Below are positions 29,481-40,141 of a DNA stretch of 64,000 nucleotides, in pieces. Position 1 is the stretch's first letter. Every line of letters starts with the position of its first letter. The notes under the pieces were generated by a model that did not search any database, had not been told where the DNA came from, and saw only the letters and a program-made list of their open reading frames with translations. The stretch spans positions 868,001-932,000 of the forward strand of contig NZ_CP160328.2 in the NCBI RefSeq assembly GCF_040741455.2, given 5' to 3'. Source of the DNA: Snodgrassella alvi. Lineage in GTDB: Bacteria; Pseudomonadota; Gammaproteobacteria; Burkholderiales; Neisseriaceae. The position numbers and the translations under genes were made by a program.

Positions 29481-30524
29481 TTAATTATTCTGTCCGATTC
29501 GGCTTAGATTACCGAGCAGCATAGCATCGCCATAACTGAAAAAACGATATTGTTCAGCAATCGCATGCTGGTATACAGCACGGATTTCATCATAACCGCT
29601 AAACGCGCTAACTAACATTAACAGCGTGGATTTAGGCAGGTGAAAATTAGTAATCATACGGTCAATCACCTTAAACTGGTATCCGGGTGTAATAAAAATA
29701 TTGGTATCACCCTGACCAGCCTGCAACTTGCCACTGCGTGCGGCAGATTCCAATGCCCGCACCGCTGTGGTGCCCACTGCCCAAACTTTATTGCCCCGTG
29801 CATGGGCTGCCTCAATTTCAGCTACCACAGTTTCACTCACGTCATACCATTCACTGTGCATGTGATGCTCAGTAATATTTTCCACCCGTACCGGCTGAAA
29901 GGTACCGGCACCAACATGCAAGGTGACTTCCGTCAGATGCACCCCTTTATCTCGCAGTTGTTGCAAAATAGTATCGGTGAAATGTAGACCAGCAGTGGGC
30001 GCAGCCACTGCCCCCTCATATTTGGCATACACCGTCTGGTAGCGCTCATCATCGTCATCATCCGCTGAGCGGGTAATATAAGGTGGCAATGGCAAATGGC
30101 CGTGAGCAGCCAGCAATTCCCATACTGTCTGCGTACCGGCAAAATGCAGTACAAACAGTTCACCTTGCCGTGCCTGCATCTGTGCATGCAAACCTCCTTC
30201 GAAAATCAGCTCCGTACCGGGCTTTGGCGATTTAGAGGAGCGCACATGCGCCAGCGCCGTATGTGCGTCCAGCACTCGTTCAATCAGCGCCTCAATCTGG
30301 CCGCCGCTGGCCTTATGGCCAAACAGACGCGCCTTCATTACCCGCGTATTATTAAACACCAGCACATCACCGGCAGCCACATAATCGGCCAAACAGGTAA
30401 ACTTACTGTCAACAGGTGACTGCCCCGGCAAAGCCACCAATAAACGGCTACTGCCACGTACAGCCGGCGGATGCTGTGCAATCAGGTGAGGCGGTAAATC
30501 AAAATCAAAATCATTTATATGCAT
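29481..30524 (-). CDS. queA: S-adenosylmethionine:tRNA ribosyltransferase-isomerase
   Basis: Adds the epoxycyclopentane ring from SAM to 7-aminomethyl-deazaguanine in tRNA during queuosine synthesis. 347 residues from the ATG at 30524, which gives the family start [15 protein letters not shown]; an in-frame TTG at 30542 is less likely. Also visible are [39 protein letters not shown] and [14 protein letters not shown] run of five Asp residues near residue 160 sits in a surface loop. Confidence 0.97.
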   Translation of the reverse strand: MHINDFDFDLPPHLIAQHPPAVRGSSRLLVALPGQSPVDSKFTCLADYVAAGDVLVFNNTRVMKARLFGHKASGGQIEALIERVLDAHTALAHVRSSKSPKPGTELIFEGGLHAQMQARQGELFVLHFAGTQTVWELLAAHGHLPLPPYITRSADDDDDERYQTVYAKYEGAVAAPTAGLHFTDTILQQLRDKGVHLTEVTLHVGAGTFQPVRVENITEHHMHSEWYDVSETVVAEIEAAHARGNKVWAVGTTAVRALESAARSGKLQAGQGDTNIFITPGYQFKVIDRMITNFHLPKSTLLMLVSAFSGYDEIRAVYQHAIAEQYRFFSYGDAMLLGNLSRIGQNN

Positions 30525-30775
30525 GTATACGTGCTTGAACAAGGCAAAAGTCGTATTATATGCCTACCGGCTCATACTGAAAAACAGCCAACCGCATCAC
30601 AAGCCCGCTACAGAGTCCGCACCATCTGGTGCCGGCAGGAGCAAGCAAAATAAGGCCGCAAGCACACCACGGCAGACAAAACCATGGTTTAAATAATCAA
30701 AAAAATACAAAAATACTGGACATTTGCGCTCATTTTCGGCAAAAATGGCGCAATTTTGCAAAAACCAAACATTTT

Positions 30776-31234
30776 ATGAGTGCCTCAATTCTGGTTTTAA
30801 ACGGCCCCAATCTCAATCTATTGGGGGTGCGCGAACCGCATATATATGGTAAGACCACACTGGCAGACATTAATCAGAAGCTGCAACAACAGGCACAGGC
30901 AGCCGGTATGACATTGGAAACATTACAAAGCAATGCCGAACACATCTTGATTGAGCGGATTCAGGCGGCTTTATCCGACGATACCCGCTTCATAATCATC
31001 AATCCGGGCGCGTTCACACATACCAGTGTAGCCATCCGCGACGCTTTTGCCGCTGCAGGCAAACCATTTATCGAAGTACATATATCCAATGTACATGCAC
31101 GCGAAGCATTCCGGCGCCATTCCTATCTCTCTGATATTGCTTTAGGGGTAATCTGCGGTCTGGGCGTGTACGGCTATGAAGCAGCATTACATCGGGCAAT
31201 TGAATACATTCAAGAGACCGGCCGCCAACACTAA
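30776..31234 (+). CDS. aroQ: 3-dehydroquinate dehydratase, type II
   Basis: Third step of the shikimate pathway. 152 residues: [21 protein letters not shown] with the active-site Tyr, [30 protein letters not shown] and [20 protein letters not shown] with the catalytic His. The frame is open to 30629, but the ATG at 30776 gives the standard start. accB begins 43 bases downstream, the arrangement also found in other gammaproteobacteria and betaproteobacteria. Confidence 0.97.
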   Translation: MSASILVLNGPNLNLLGVREPHIYGKTTLADINQKLQQQAQAAGMTLETLQSNAEHILIERIQAALSDDTRFIIINPGAFTHTSVAIRDAFAAAGKPFIEVHISNVHAREAFRRHSYLSDIALGVICGLGVYGYEAALHRAIEYIQETGRQH

Positions 31235-31276
31235 TACCTATTGCGGCCAGCTCCAATCACACAAGGGTTCATCATT

Positions 31277-31741
31277 ATGGATTTACGTAAACTTAAAAAG
31301 CTCATTGATTTGGTAGAAGAGTCAGGCATTGCCGAAATCGAAGTAACCGAAGGTGAGGAAAAAGTACGCATTACCCGTACCACTGCCGCCAACCAGCAGC
31401 AGATGTATGCTGCACCAATGCAGCAGCCTGCCATCATGGCCGCACCAGCAGCTGCACCCACAGAGAATGCAGCCGCTGCTGCGCCTGAAACAACCGGCCC
31501 CGACTTAAGCAAGGCCGTTAAATCTCCTATGGTCGGCACTTTTTACCGTGCCGCCAGTCCGACTTCTGCCCCGTTTGTAGAGGTAGGTCAGACCGTTAAT
31601 GCTGGCGATACCCTATGTATCATCGAAGCAATGAAACTAATGAATGAAATCGAAGCTGACCACAGCGGCGTAGTAAAAGAAATTCTCGTATCCAATGCGC
31701 AGCCTGTAGAGTTCGGTGAACCACTGTTTATTATTGAGTAA
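31277..31741 (+). CDS. accB: Biotin carboxyl carrier protein of acetyl-CoA carboxylase
   Basis: Carries biotin between the carboxylase and carboxyltransferase subunits. 154 residues: N-terminal [20 protein letters not shown], an Ala/Pro-rich linker (about 45-80) and the biotinyl domain with [12 protein letters not shown], whose Lys is biotinylated. The ATG at 31277 is chosen over an in-frame start at 31241. accC follows after 45 bases. Confidence 0.98.
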   Translation: MDLRKLKKLIDLVEESGIAEIEVTEGEEKVRITRTTAANQQQMYAAPMQQPAIMAAPAAAPTENAAAAAPETTGPDLSKAVKSPMVGTFYRAASPTSAPFVEVGQTVNAGDTLCIIEAMKLMNEIEADHSGVVKEILVSNAQPVEFGEPLFIIE

Positions 31742-31786
31742 TCCTCAATTCAGTAATCTTTCCCGTTTCTTACAAGGTACTGCCTT

Positions 31787-33145
31787 ATGTTAAAAAAAGT
31801 TCTTATTGCCAATCGCGGCGAAATTGCGCTGCGCATTCTGCGCGCCTGCCATGAAATGGGCATTGCAACTGTGGCTGTACATTCAGAAGCCGACCGTGAT
31901 GCCCTGCATGTAAAATTGGCCGATGAATCCGTATGTATCGGCCCTGCCAGCTCTGCCCAAAGTTATCTGAACATTCCTGCCCTGATTTCTGCAGCTGAGG
32001 TAACCGATGCCGATGCCATCCATCCGGGCTATGGATTTCTGGCGGAAAACGACGGTTTTGCCGAGCAGGTAGAACAATCCGGGTTTGTATTTATCGGCCC
32101 GCGGCCGGAAACCATTCGCCAGATGGGTGACAAAGTTTCCGCAAAAAAAGCCATGCAGGCTGCTGGCGTGCCATGCGTACCCGGCTCCGACGGCGCCCTA
32201 CCGGAAGACCCGCACGAAATTGAAAAAATTGGCGCTGAAGTCGGCTATCCGGTAATAATCAAAGCTTCTGGCGGCGGCGGTGGCCGTGGCATGCGCGTAG
32301 TAGAAAAAGCCGAAGACCTTCTTTCTTCGGTAGAAATGACACGTACCGAAGCCGGTGCTGCCTTCGGCAATCCGGCCGTGTATATGGAGCGCTATTTACA
32401 AAAACCGCGCCATATTGAAATTCAGGTATTATGCGACGAACATGGCCACGCCATTTATCTAGGCGAGCGAGACTGCTCCATGCAACGGCGCCACCAAAAA
32501 GTTATTGAAGAAGCGCCGGCACCATTTATTACCCCTGAAGAACGAGAGCGTATCGGCAATGCCTGTGTAGCAGCCTGCCAGCGCATCGGCTATCGTGGTG
32601 CAGGTACATTTGAATTTCTGTATGAAGATGGCGAATTTTTCTTCATTGAAATGAATACACGTGTACAAGTTGAGCATGCTATTACTGAGCTGATTACTGG
32701 CGTGGATATAGTACAGGAGCAAATCCGCGTAGCTTCCGGCCTGCCGTTATCCTATACACAGGATGATATTTGCTTACGGGGACATGCGTTCGAATGCCGC
32801 ATCAATGCCGAAGATCCCTACACCTTTGTACCCAGTCCCGGCCTAATTACCAGTTGTCACCAACCTGGTGGCAATGGTGTACGCATCGATAGCCACATTT
32901 ATCAGGGCTACACCGTCCCACCCTACTACGACAGTATGATCGGGAAGGTATGTACCCATGGTCGTGACCGCGACGAAGCTATTGCCAAAATGAGCGTTGC
33001 ATTACAGGAACTAGCAATTACCGGTATTAAAACCAATACCAACCTGCACCGCGACATTTTTGCCGATCCCGGCTTCATTCAAGGTGGTGAAAGTATTCAC
33101 TATCTTGAACAATGGTTACAAAAACACAAAGAAGCACAAAAATAA
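31787..33145 (+). CDS. accC: Biotin carboxylase subunit of acetyl-CoA carboxylase
   Basis: ATP- and bicarbonate-dependent carboxylation of biotin on BCCP. 452 residues: [17 protein letters not shown], the [10 protein letters not shown] segment, the ATP-grasp glycine loop [36 protein letters not shown] and the C-terminal domain. Operon with accB; a stem-loop lies between it and prmA. Confidence 0.98.
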   Translation: MLKKVLIANRGEIALRILRACHEMGIATVAVHSEADRDALHVKLADESVCIGPASSAQSYLNIPALISAAEVTDADAIHPGYGFLAENDGFAEQVEQSGFVFIGPRPETIRQMGDKVSAKKAMQAAGVPCVPGSDGALPEDPHEIEKIGAEVGYPVIIKASGGGGGRGMRVVEKAEDLLSSVEMTRTEAGAAFGNPAVYMERYLQKPRHIEIQVLCDEHGHAIYLGERDCSMQRRHQKVIEEAPAPFITPEERERIGNACVAACQRIGYRGAGTFEFLYEDGEFFFIEMNTRVQVEHAITELITGVDIVQEQIRVASGLPLSYTQDDICLRGHAFECRINAEDPYTFVPSPGLITSCHQPGGNGVRIDSHIYQGYTVPPYYDSMIGKVCTHGRDRDEAIAKMSVALQELAITGIKTNTNLHRDIFADPGFIQGGESIHYLEQWLQKHKEAQK

Positions 33146-33177
33146 TTTACAATACGCATACATTGCGCTTTTGTTTG

Positions 33178-33207
33178 CAGGCAGCCGCAGTGGCTGCCTG
33201 AAGTTTT
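33178..33207 (+). terminator. Stem-loop with uptake-sequence-like arm after accC
   Basis: Perfect stem CAGGCAGCC / GGCTGCCTG with a GCAGT loop, then AAGTTTT. The right arm plus flank reads GGCTGCCTGAA, close to the uptake sequence described for Simonsiella (AGGCTGCCTGAA). In Neisseriaceae inverted uptake-sequence pairs often form terminators. Confidence 0.65.
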
Positions 33208-33238
33208 ATAAAACATCCAATTACGGTAATAAAAAGCC

Positions 33239-34135
33239 ATGCACTACCAACAAGTTGTCATCACAGTTTCTCAGGAGCAGGTAGACAGACTCTCCGACGC
33301 GCTGATAGAAAACGGTGCCCTAAGTACAGCCATTGAAGACGCCAATGCCGGCAACGAGAATGAGCAGCCAATTTTTGGCGAGCCGAATATGCCTGCCGAA
33401 CAAGTGTGGCAACAAAGCAATATCGTGGCACTGTTTGATGAAAATGCCGATATCGAAGCGATTGTTTCTGCTGCTGCACGCGATTGTGCCTTTCCAATGC
33501 CCCAGTATTATCTAGAGACTATTCCGGAGCAGGACTGGGTAAGACTGACACAGTCTCAGTTTGACCCGATTCAGATTTCATCTCGCCTGTGGATTACGCC
33601 ATCTTGGCACCAGCAGCCAGCCGATACAGACATAATCAATCTGCAACTCGACCCCGGTTTGGCCTTTGGTACCGGTAGTCACCCAACAACTCATTTGTGT
33701 CTGCAATGGCTGGATAAAAATATACGTGGTGGCGAAACCCTGCTTGATTATGGCTGCGGCTCCGGCATTCTCACCATAGCAGCTATGAAACTGGGCTGTG
33801 GCCGTGCTTGTGGCGTTGACATTGACTCGCAGGCGCTTCGTGCCAGCGAAGACAATGCACTTCAGAACCATGTCCATGCCGAGTTTTATCTGCCGGACGA
33901 CCTTCCGCCCGAACAGCAGTTTGATATTGTCGTTGCCAATATTCTGGCCAATCCGTTGCGGTTATTGGCGCAGATGCTGGCCGAACGCACCCGTACGGGC
34001 GGCCAGATCGTGCTTTCGGGTATTCTGGCTGAACAGACAGAAGAGCTCAGTGAAATCTATCAGCAATGGTTTGATCTGAATTCGCCCAGAACACTGGAAG
34101 GCTGGGTATGCATTACTGGCCGCAAAAGAGCATAA
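33239..34135 (+). CDS. prmA: Ribosomal protein L11 methyltransferase
   Basis: SAM-dependent trimethylation of ribosomal protein L11. 298 residues: an N-terminal substrate-recognition domain, then LDPGLAFGTGSHPTTHLCLQWL, the SAM loop LLDYGCGSGILTIAAMKLG, GVDIDSQAL and VVANILANPLRLLAQ. Usually found near accC in betaproteobacteria, as here. Confidence 0.97.
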   Translation: MHYQQVVITVSQEQVDRLSDALIENGALSTAIEDANAGNENEQPIFGEPNMPAEQVWQQSNIVALFDENADIEAIVSAAARDCAFPMPQYYLETIPEQDWVRLTQSQFDPIQISSRLWITPSWHQQPADTDIINLQLDPGLAFGTGSHPTTHLCLQWLDKNIRGGETLLDYGCGSGILTIAAMKLGCGRACGVDIDSQALRASEDNALQNHVHAEFYLPDDLPPEQQFDIVVANILANPLRLLAQMLAERTRTGGQIVLSGILAEQTEELSEIYQQWFDLNSPRTLEGWVCITGRKRA

Positions 34136-34256
34136 TAAAACTGCTTAGTCATTTGCATTATGGCACTGGTATGGCATACTGACACAGAATAATGGCTCCT
34201 TACGTTTGACAGAACAGAATTACTCCTTTTAATTATATTGGTTTGCTGAAATAATC

Positions 34257-35054
34257 ATGTCTAAAACAATTACTGTTATTTGTCCCAAATGCCATACAGA
34301 AAATACCGTTGCAACACCACCGCGCGACGGGGGACGTGTTGTGTGTCAGCAGTGTCAGCATCAATTTACGGTGGTCTCAAAAATCCGCACCAATAAAAAC
34401 GTCACCCCGCCAGCGTCAGCCGGTAAAAAACAGAACTCAGCTGCCGAGAAACAAGTACCGAATGCTGATGAGGTCATGGATATGCTATCCAGCGCACTGA
34501 ATCTCAATCAGCCCAGTAGCAGACGGGCACAGATATTTACCAGTGCACCTACCCCTAAAAACACGGCTGTCATCGACAAACGGCCGAATCTGAATACCCT
34601 GCTGAATCAGGTATCCAACAAAATAGAAATCCGTTTGCCTACTGTAACCGAACCGGAACCAGAGCAGCTGCATAAGCCTCAGCCACAGCTAGCCAGCAGC
34701 GAACTGCTGCTCAATCCGGCACCGATACCACAACCGGAAAAAGAAATACCGGCCACAAGCAACACTCCGATACCGGTTGCCGAAGAAAACACTACTAACA
34801 TTTCCATGAACAGCAATGTGAATAACCTGAATAATCTTGTTTTTACCTTATTGCCTAATGACAATCCAAATCAGGCGGATGTACCATTATTGCTCAATGA
34901 TGCTATCGAAAAAACCGATGCCATCCACGCCAAAACCGAATTCTTGCATCACCAGCAGGACAAATTATCCAAAGAATTTAACTGGACACTGGCCACCATT
35001 GTTGCACTTACTGTGCTAATGATGCAGTTATTTTATTTAATGGCAGTAAAATGA
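34257..35054 (+). CDS. Zinc-ribbon (MJ0042-type) protein with C-terminal membrane anchor
   Basis: 265 residues. The N-terminus is a zinc ribbon with CPKCHTENTVATPP and VCQQCQHQFTVV (Cys pairs near 10/13 and 30/33). A long low-complexity Pro-, Asn- and Glu-rich region (about 45-215) follows, and the C-terminus has one membrane helix, TLATIVALTVLMMQLFYLM. Such proteins are widespread in betaproteobacteria next to prmA, often as DUF3426 proteins, but this one lacks a recognisable DUF3426 domain. Its last bases overlap the argA start by four bases, so the two are translationally coupled. Function unknown. Confidence 0.8.
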   Translation: MSKTITVICPKCHTENTVATPPRDGGRVVCQQCQHQFTVVSKIRTNKNVTPPASAGKKQNSAAEKQVPNADEVMDMLSSALNLNQPSSRRAQIFTSAPTPKNTAVIDKRPNLNTLLNQVSNKIEIRLPTVTEPEPEQLHKPQPQLASSELLLNPAPIPQPEKEIPATSNTPIPVAEENTTNISMNSNVNNLNNLVFTLLPNDNPNQADVPLLLNDAIEKTDAIHAKTEFLHHQQDKLSKEFNWTLATIVALTVLMMQLFYLMAVK

Positions 35055-36388
35055 GCACCTCAACAGGTAATCAGGACAATTTTCACAATCACCGTTTTGT
35101 TCACGACTTTCGCCAAGCCTCACCGTATATTCATCATCTAAACGGTAAAACAGTGGTACTGGCCATCAGCAGCCACGTACTGGTCAGCAACAAACTACCT
35201 GCACTAGCCGCCGATATTCTGCTACTGACCAGTTTGGGTATGCGCTTGGTTATCATTCACGGTTGCAGCCAGTTTATACAGGCTATAGCCGGTCAGAACA
35301 CAGCCAACAGCATCGACGAAAATCCCATTACCGATGAACGCGCTCTGGAATTAGTCAAACAAGCCAGCGGCATTGCCCGTTTTAATCTGGAAGCTGCCTT
35401 GTCGATGATACCGACACAAGTTATGGAGCACAGTGCACCTAATGTACGTCTTGCTGGCGGAAATTTTCTGCGCGCCAAACCATTAGGCGTGATTAACGGT
35501 GTCGATATGAGTTACAGCGGCTGTGTTCGTAAAGTTGATGCAGCCGCCATTGAAGAACGGCTGGCTCATAATCAGCTAGTATTAATCAGCCCGATAGGCC
35601 ACTCGCTTAGTGGCCAATGCTACCGTTTGCAGGTCAATGAAGTTGCTCAGGCAGTGGCAGAAGCCATTCATGCAGAAAAACTGATTTTTTTGGGTACACA
35701 ACCGGGTTTGCTCGATGAACAGCAGCAAACCATCAGTGAACTCAATTGCATTGAAATCAGCCAATTGCTGGCCAAGAGCATAATGAATAAACGCCAGACC
35801 GAACTGTTGCAGACAGCAGCACACGTACTGGAGCATGGCGTACAACGCGTCCATGTCGTATCCGGTCTACAGGACGGCAGCTTGCTACAGGAGCTTTTCA
35901 CGCGTGAAGGTAGCGGTACGGCAATGGCTAAAGCGCCGTTTATGCGTGTGCGGCCGGCTGAAAACAAAGACATCGGTGATATCCTGCAACTAATTGCCCC
36001 GCTGGAGTCAAGCGGTATACTGTTGCCGCGCGACAGTGAATATATGGAAAACCACATTCAAGAGTTTTTCGTGCTCGAGCAAGATTGCTACGTATACGGC
36101 TGTGTGGCACTGCATGTTTACCCTGAGGCACAAGCCGGCGAGCTGGCATGCCTGATTGTTTCTCCGTCTGCTCGCGCACGCGGATACGGTGAACTATTAC
36201 TGGCACATGTTATTAAACAGGCACGGCAATTGCAGCTTCAAACACTGTTTGCGTTAAGTACCCACACCGGTGACTGGTTCGTCGAGCGCGGCTTTACCTC
36301 AGCCACACTGACGCAATTACCTCTAGAGCGGCAGCAGCAATACACCAGCAATAAACGCCAGTCTAAAATATTTAGCCGTCAGCTTTAA
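35051..36388 (+). CDS. argA: Amino-acid N-acetyltransferase (N-acetylglutamate synthase)
   Basis: First step of arginine synthesis: acetyl-CoA plus glutamate gives N-acetylglutamate. 445 residues with the two-domain ArgA plan: an amino-acid-kinase-like regulatory domain (about 15-290; FRQASPYIHHLNGKTVVLAI, LVIIHGCSQFI) and a GNAT domain (about 300-430; AGELACLIVSPSARARGYGELLLAHV). The kinase-like domain normally carries feedback inhibition by arginine. Coupled to the zinc-ribbon gene upstream by a four-base overlap. Confidence 0.95.
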   Translation: MSTSTGNQDNFHNHRFVHDFRQASPYIHHLNGKTVVLAISSHVLVSNKLPALAADILLLTSLGMRLVIIHGCSQFIQAIAGQNTANSIDENPITDERALELVKQASGIARFNLEAALSMIPTQVMEHSAPNVRLAGGNFLRAKPLGVINGVDMSYSGCVRKVDAAAIEERLAHNQLVLISPIGHSLSGQCYRLQVNEVAQAVAEAIHAEKLIFLGTQPGLLDEQQQTISELNCIEISQLLAKSIMNKRQTELLQTAAHVLEHGVQRVHVVSGLQDGSLLQELFTREGSGTAMAKAPFMRVRPAENKDIGDILQLIAPLESSGILLPRDSEYMENHIQEFFVLEQDCYVYGCVALHVYPEAQAGELACLIVSPSARARGYGELLLAHVIKQARQLQLQTLFALSTHTGDWFVERGFTSATLTQLPLERQQQYTSNKRQSKIFSRQL

Positions 36389-36451
36389 ACGCAACCAGCC
36401 CAAAATCTTTTACAATCTACCTTTTTCCCCGATTGCCATAAAGGAAGACAC

Positions 36452-36724
36452 ATGAGTCATATGGTGCATTGCGTCAAACTGGGCAAAGAAGCACCCGGAT
36501 TGAAATTTCCGCCTTTCCCCAATGAACTAGGTAAACGCATTTACGATAACGTATCGCAGGAAGCCTGGGACGGCTGGTTACGTTATCAAACCATGATTAT
36601 TAACGAAAACCGGCTTAGTCTGGCGGATCCACGTGCGCGTCAATACATCACCCAGCAAATGGAAAATTACTTCTTCGGAGACGGCGCCGACCACATCAGC
36701 GGTTACATTCCACCAGAAGAATAA
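36452..36724 (+). CDS. yggX: Probable Fe(2+)-trafficking protein YggX
   Basis: 90-residue oxidative-damage protection protein of the YggX family. It has [14 protein letters not shown] near the start, with the single conserved Cys, then [33 protein letters not shown] and MENYFFG. It protects or supplies iron for iron-sulfur clusters. An AAGGAAG ribosome site precedes the start, and a terminator follows directly. Confidence 0.95.
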   Translation: MSHMVHCVKLGKEAPGLKFPPFPNELGKRIYDNVSQEAWDGWLRYQTMIINENRLSLADPRARQYITQQMENYFFGDGADHISGYIPPEE

Positions 36725-36728
36725 TCGG

Positions 36729-36767
36729 AAAAGGCTGTAACCCTGCTTAGCAGGTACACAGCCTTTT
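36729..36767 (+). terminator. Terminator after yggX
   Basis: Stem AAAAGGCTGT / ACAGCCTTTT enclosing an inner CCTGC-TTA-GCAGG hairpin, four bases past the yggX stop. Confidence 0.85.
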
Positions 36768-36797
36768 CCTTTGCAAGAATAAGGTAAGACAGTTTTT

Positions 36798-37349
36798 ATG
36801 GTGATACAGCTTATTAAAAGTGATTTATATCGTTACAGTGGCCGAACAGATTGGCGTGCTTTCCTACGTCATTATCTATGTAATCGTGGCTTTCGATTTA
36901 CCTGCTGGCTGCGGCTGGCTTCAGCCACAAGCACATGGCGCAAATTGGCTTACCCGATGTATGTCTGGCAGAAGCACCGCAGCGGTATCATCATTAGCCC
37001 GCGTACGCCCATCGGCTATGGACTCTATATCGGTCATGGTGGTCCCTTAATCATTAATAGCAGCGCACGGCTGGGTGAGAATGTCAACCTATCCCCCTAT
37101 ACTGTTATCGGTGCCAACAACGGACCGGCAGCCAGAATAGGCAACAATGTCTACATTGGTCCTAACTGTAACCTAATTGAAAATGTTCACATCGGCGACA
37201 ACGCCACCATTGGTGCGGGCAGTGTCGTTACCAAAAATATACCAGCCAACGCCACCGCTGCCGGAAATTATGCCAAAGTTCTGAATTATCATCAGCCCGC
37301 ACAGTTTATCCACAACCGCTGGCCACCAATGGCAGCAGACAAAACTTGA
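36798..37349 (+). CDS. Serine-acetyltransferase-like hexapeptide-repeat acyltransferase
   Basis: 183 residues. An N-terminal helical part (SDLYRYSG, FLRHYLCNRGFRF) precedes left-handed beta-helix repeats over about 70-160: GIIISPRTPIGYGLYIGHGG, RLGENVNLSPYTVIG, RIGNNVYIGPNCNL and HIGDNATIGAGSVVTKNIPANATAAG. The fold is that of CysE and of capsule or polysaccharide O-acetyltransferases (WcaB-like). It is shorter than true CysE (about 270 residues), so a sugar O-acetyltransferase role is at least as likely. It stands alone between a terminator and ppk. Confidence 0.85.
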   Translation: MVIQLIKSDLYRYSGRTDWRAFLRHYLCNRGFRFTCWLRLASATSTWRKLAYPMYVWQKHRSGIIISPRTPIGYGLYIGHGGPLIINSSARLGENVNLSPYTVIGANNGPAARIGNNVYIGPNCNLIENVHIGDNATIGAGSVVTKNIPANATAAGNYAKVLNYHQPAQFIHNRWPPMAADKT

Positions 37350-37434
37350 CCTACAGCCAAAACAGTGCGAATGTTAACTAATTAACACCAAACTGACACT
37401 CTCTTACTCTAAATGACAGTAACAGGTATGCTCC

Positions 37435-39498
37435 ATGTCCGAAACTAAGCCGCATCTACTCTGTCGTGAACTCAGCCTGCTCGCATTCAACCGTCGCGTT
37501 CTGGCACAGGCACAGGATACACAGGTTCCACTGCTCGAACGTTTACGCTTTTTGTGCATCGTTTCCTCCAATCTGGATGAATTTTTCGAAGTACGCATGG
37601 CTTGGCTGCGCCGTACCCGTGCTTTGTCACCACATACCCCTCTGGCCAACGGCGAACTGCCGGACACCGTTATTGCCCATGTCACCAAAGAAGCACATGC
37701 CATCATTGCTGAGCAATATCGCCTATTCAACGACGAATTGATTCCAGCTTTACGTAATGAAGGCATATCTTTTTATCCACGCAGTGCATGGAGCGAAGCT
37801 CAGCGGCAATGGGTAGCCGATTATTTCCGCCATGAGCTGTTGCCCATTCTGACACCTATTGGACTGGATCCGTCGCATCCATTTCCGCGCTTACTCAATA
37901 AATCACTGAATTTCGCCGTCGAGCTGGAAGGAAAAGATGCTTTCGGACGCACAGGGGGAATGGCCATCGTACAGGCACCGCGCATTCTGCCGCGGGTACT
38001 GAAAATGCCTAGAGAATTATGCAACGGCCACGATGGTTTCGTATTCCTGTCTTCCATTTTGCATGCTCATGTACATACCCTCTTTACCGGCATGACCGTA
38101 AAAGGCTGCTACCAATTTCGCATCACCCGCGATAGCGACTTAAGCGTGGACGAAGAAGATCTGGAAAATTTGCGTACTGCGATAGCTGGTGAACTACAGG
38201 GACGCCAGTACGGTGAGGGCGTGCGGCTTGAAGTAGCCGACAACTGTCCGGCACATGTATACGATTTTCTACTCAGCCACTTTCATCTCGGACGAGATGA
38301 ACTGTATCGAGTGAATGGGCCGGTGAATCTGGTACGTCTGATGGCGGTACCCGATATGGTAGAACGTAACGATTTAAAATTTACTCCCTTTAACCCTGGC
38401 ACACCAGCCTTACTGAGTAAAAACCGCGATCTATTCAGCATCATTAGCCAGCGGGATGTTCTGCTGTATCACCCTTATCAGTCTTTTGAGCCAACGGTGC
38501 GTCTGATTCAAGAAGCAGCAGATGACCCACAGGTTGTCGCCATTAAAATGACCATCTACCGTACCGGCAGTAACTCCGATTTAGTCAAAGCACTGATGAA
38601 AGCAGCAGTAAGTGGCAAACAAGTTACTGTCGTTGTTGAACTGATGGCACGATTTGATGAAGAAACCAACCTAAACTGGGCTGGCCAGCTAGAAGCAGCC
38701 GGCGCCCACGTTGTCTATGGCGTCTTCGGCTACAAAGTGCATGCCAAAATGGCACTGATTGTACGCCGTGAAGAAGGTATCCTGAAACGTTATGCTCATG
38801 TCAGCACTGGCAATTACCATCAAGGTACCAGCCGCATCTATACAGATCTCGGCCTGATGACCTGCAACCGCGATATCAGTGTCGATGTCAACACCGTATT
38901 CATGGAAATCACCGGACTGGGGCAACCGAATCATCTGAATAAAATCGCCCAGAGCCCGTTTACGCTGCACAAAATGCTGCTTGACAGCATCAACGGCGAA
39001 ATCGAACAAGCAAAAGCCGGCAAAACCGCACGCATCATAGCTAAAATGAATGCACTGGTCGAACCAACCATAGTCGAAGCATTATATGCAGCCAGTCAGG
39101 CTGGGGTGCAGATCGAATTGATTGTGCGTGGGATGTGTGTGCTGCGCCCTGGCGTAAAAGGCCTGTCGGAAAATATTCGCGTGCGTTCCATTGTCGGCCG
39201 TCTGCTCGAACATGCACGGGTATTCTATTTTGAAAATGGTGGTGATACCAAAGTCTGGATATCCAGCGCCGACTGGATGGGAAGAAATCTCTTTCGCCGC
39301 GTGGAAATCTGCACACCAATCGAAACACCAGAGCTGAAACAACGTATAATTAAGGAAACACTGATGCTCGCTTTGGCCGATAATCAGTGTGCGTGGCAAA
39401 TGCAGCCGGATGGTCAGTATCAGCGTATTAAACCAGCCACCAATGAACAGCCAACCAATATGCAGAATTTGCTGATTGAACGCTATCGGCAGCAATAA
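37435..39498 (+). CDS. ppk: Polyphosphate kinase 1
   Basis: Makes polyphosphate from ATP. 687 residues with the four-domain layout: N-terminal helices (LLCRELSLLAFNRRVLAQA), FFEVRMAW and LTPIGLDPSHPFP. The two phospholipase-D-like C-terminal domains hold the phosphohistidine segment YGVFGYKVHAKMALIVRRE, then HVSTGNYHQGTSRIYTDLGL and IVRGMCVLRPGVKGLSENI. Single-gene unit. Confidence 0.97.
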   Translation: MSETKPHLLCRELSLLAFNRRVLAQAQDTQVPLLERLRFLCIVSSNLDEFFEVRMAWLRRTRALSPHTPLANGELPDTVIAHVTKEAHAIIAEQYRLFNDELIPALRNEGISFYPRSAWSEAQRQWVADYFRHELLPILTPIGLDPSHPFPRLLNKSLNFAVELEGKDAFGRTGGMAIVQAPRILPRVLKMPRELCNGHDGFVFLSSILHAHVHTLFTGMTVKGCYQFRITRDSDLSVDEEDLENLRTAIAGELQGRQYGEGVRLEVADNCPAHVYDFLLSHFHLGRDELYRVNGPVNLVRLMAVPDMVERNDLKFTPFNPGTPALLSKNRDLFSIISQRDVLLYHPYQSFEPTVRLIQEAADDPQVVAIKMTIYRTGSNSDLVKALMKAAVSGKQVTVVVELMARFDEETNLNWAGQLEAAGAHVVYGVFGYKVHAKMALIVRREEGILKRYAHVSTGNYHQGTSRIYTDLGLMTCNRDISVDVNTVFMEITGLGQPNHLNKIAQSPFTLHKMLLDSINGEIEQAKAGKTARIIAKMNALVEPTIVEALYAASQAGVQIELIVRGMCVLRPGVKGLSENIRVRSIVGRLLEHARVFYFENGGDTKVWISSADWMGRNLFRRVEICTPIETPELKQRIIKETLMLALADNQCAWQMQPDGQYQRIKPATNEQPTNMQNLLIERYRQQ

Positions 39499-39570
39499 AG
39501 CGGTTAAACACTCTAAGAGCCATAGAGCTGAAATAATATTGCAGCAAGCAGTTTAGCCAGTGCCATGGCA

Positions 39571-39607
39571 AAAAAAGCAAGGTTATCCGTTTGGATACCT
39601 TGCTTTT
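39571..39607. terminator. Bidirectional terminator between ppk and dut
   Basis: Stem AAGCAAGG-TTATCC / GGATAC-CTTGCTT (one bulge) with a GTTT loop, flanked by A-rich and T-rich runs; serves both converging genes. Confidence 0.85.
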
Positions 39608-39625
39608 CTTTTACTTAATCCCTAA

Positions 39626-40087
39626 TTATTGATGACCGGTACTGCCAAAACCGCCTTCGCCTCGATTGCTGCGAGCAAATTCATCAACCACAGTGAACGC
39701 GGCCTGCATCACCGGCACAATCATCATCTGTGCAATTCGTGCCAAAGGCTCAATTACATAAGCCTCCTGACTGCGATTCCACAACGATACTTTCAGTTCA
39801 CCCTGATAATCTGAATCTATCAGCCCCACCAAATTACCAAGCACAATACCATGCTTATGTCCCAAACCAGAGCGCGGTAGTATTAGGGCTGCGTAGCCCG
39901 GATCAGCCAGATATATTGCCAGACCAGTAGGCAGAAGACAACTTTCTCCCGGTTGTAAAGTAAGCGGAGCATCAATACAGGCACGTAAATCCAGACCTGC
40001 TGAACCAATAGTAGCATATTGGGGTAACTGCTCCGCCATCAGCGGATTCAATATCTTAACTTGTACAGATAACTCAGAAGCACTCAT
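39626..40087 (-). CDS. dut: Deoxyuridine 5'-triphosphate nucleotidohydrolase
   Basis: Hydrolyses dUTP to dUMP, keeping uracil out of DNA. 153 residues with the five trimeric dUTPase motifs, including [43 protein letters not shown] and the C-terminal [10 protein letters not shown]. Followed upstream on the same strand by coaBC, 54 bases away, a frequent pairing. Confidence 0.98.
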   Translation of the reverse strand: MSASELSVQVKILNPLMAEQLPQYATIGSAGLDLRACIDAPLTLQPGESCLLPTGLAIYLADPGYAALILPRSGLGHKHGIVLGNLVGLIDSDYQGELKVSLWNRSQEAYVIEPLARIAQMMIVPVMQAAFTVVDEFARSNRGEGGFGSTGHQ

Positions 40088-40141
40088 AATTCGTCTTTAA
40101 TTTAATCAAAATAAGCTTATGTAACTACTACCAAAATTCAA

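Noticed and set aside
32459-32722. Antisense frames inside accC, dapD, aat and other housekeeping genes
   Set aside because: They are shadows of strongly conserved coding sequence and have no independent support.
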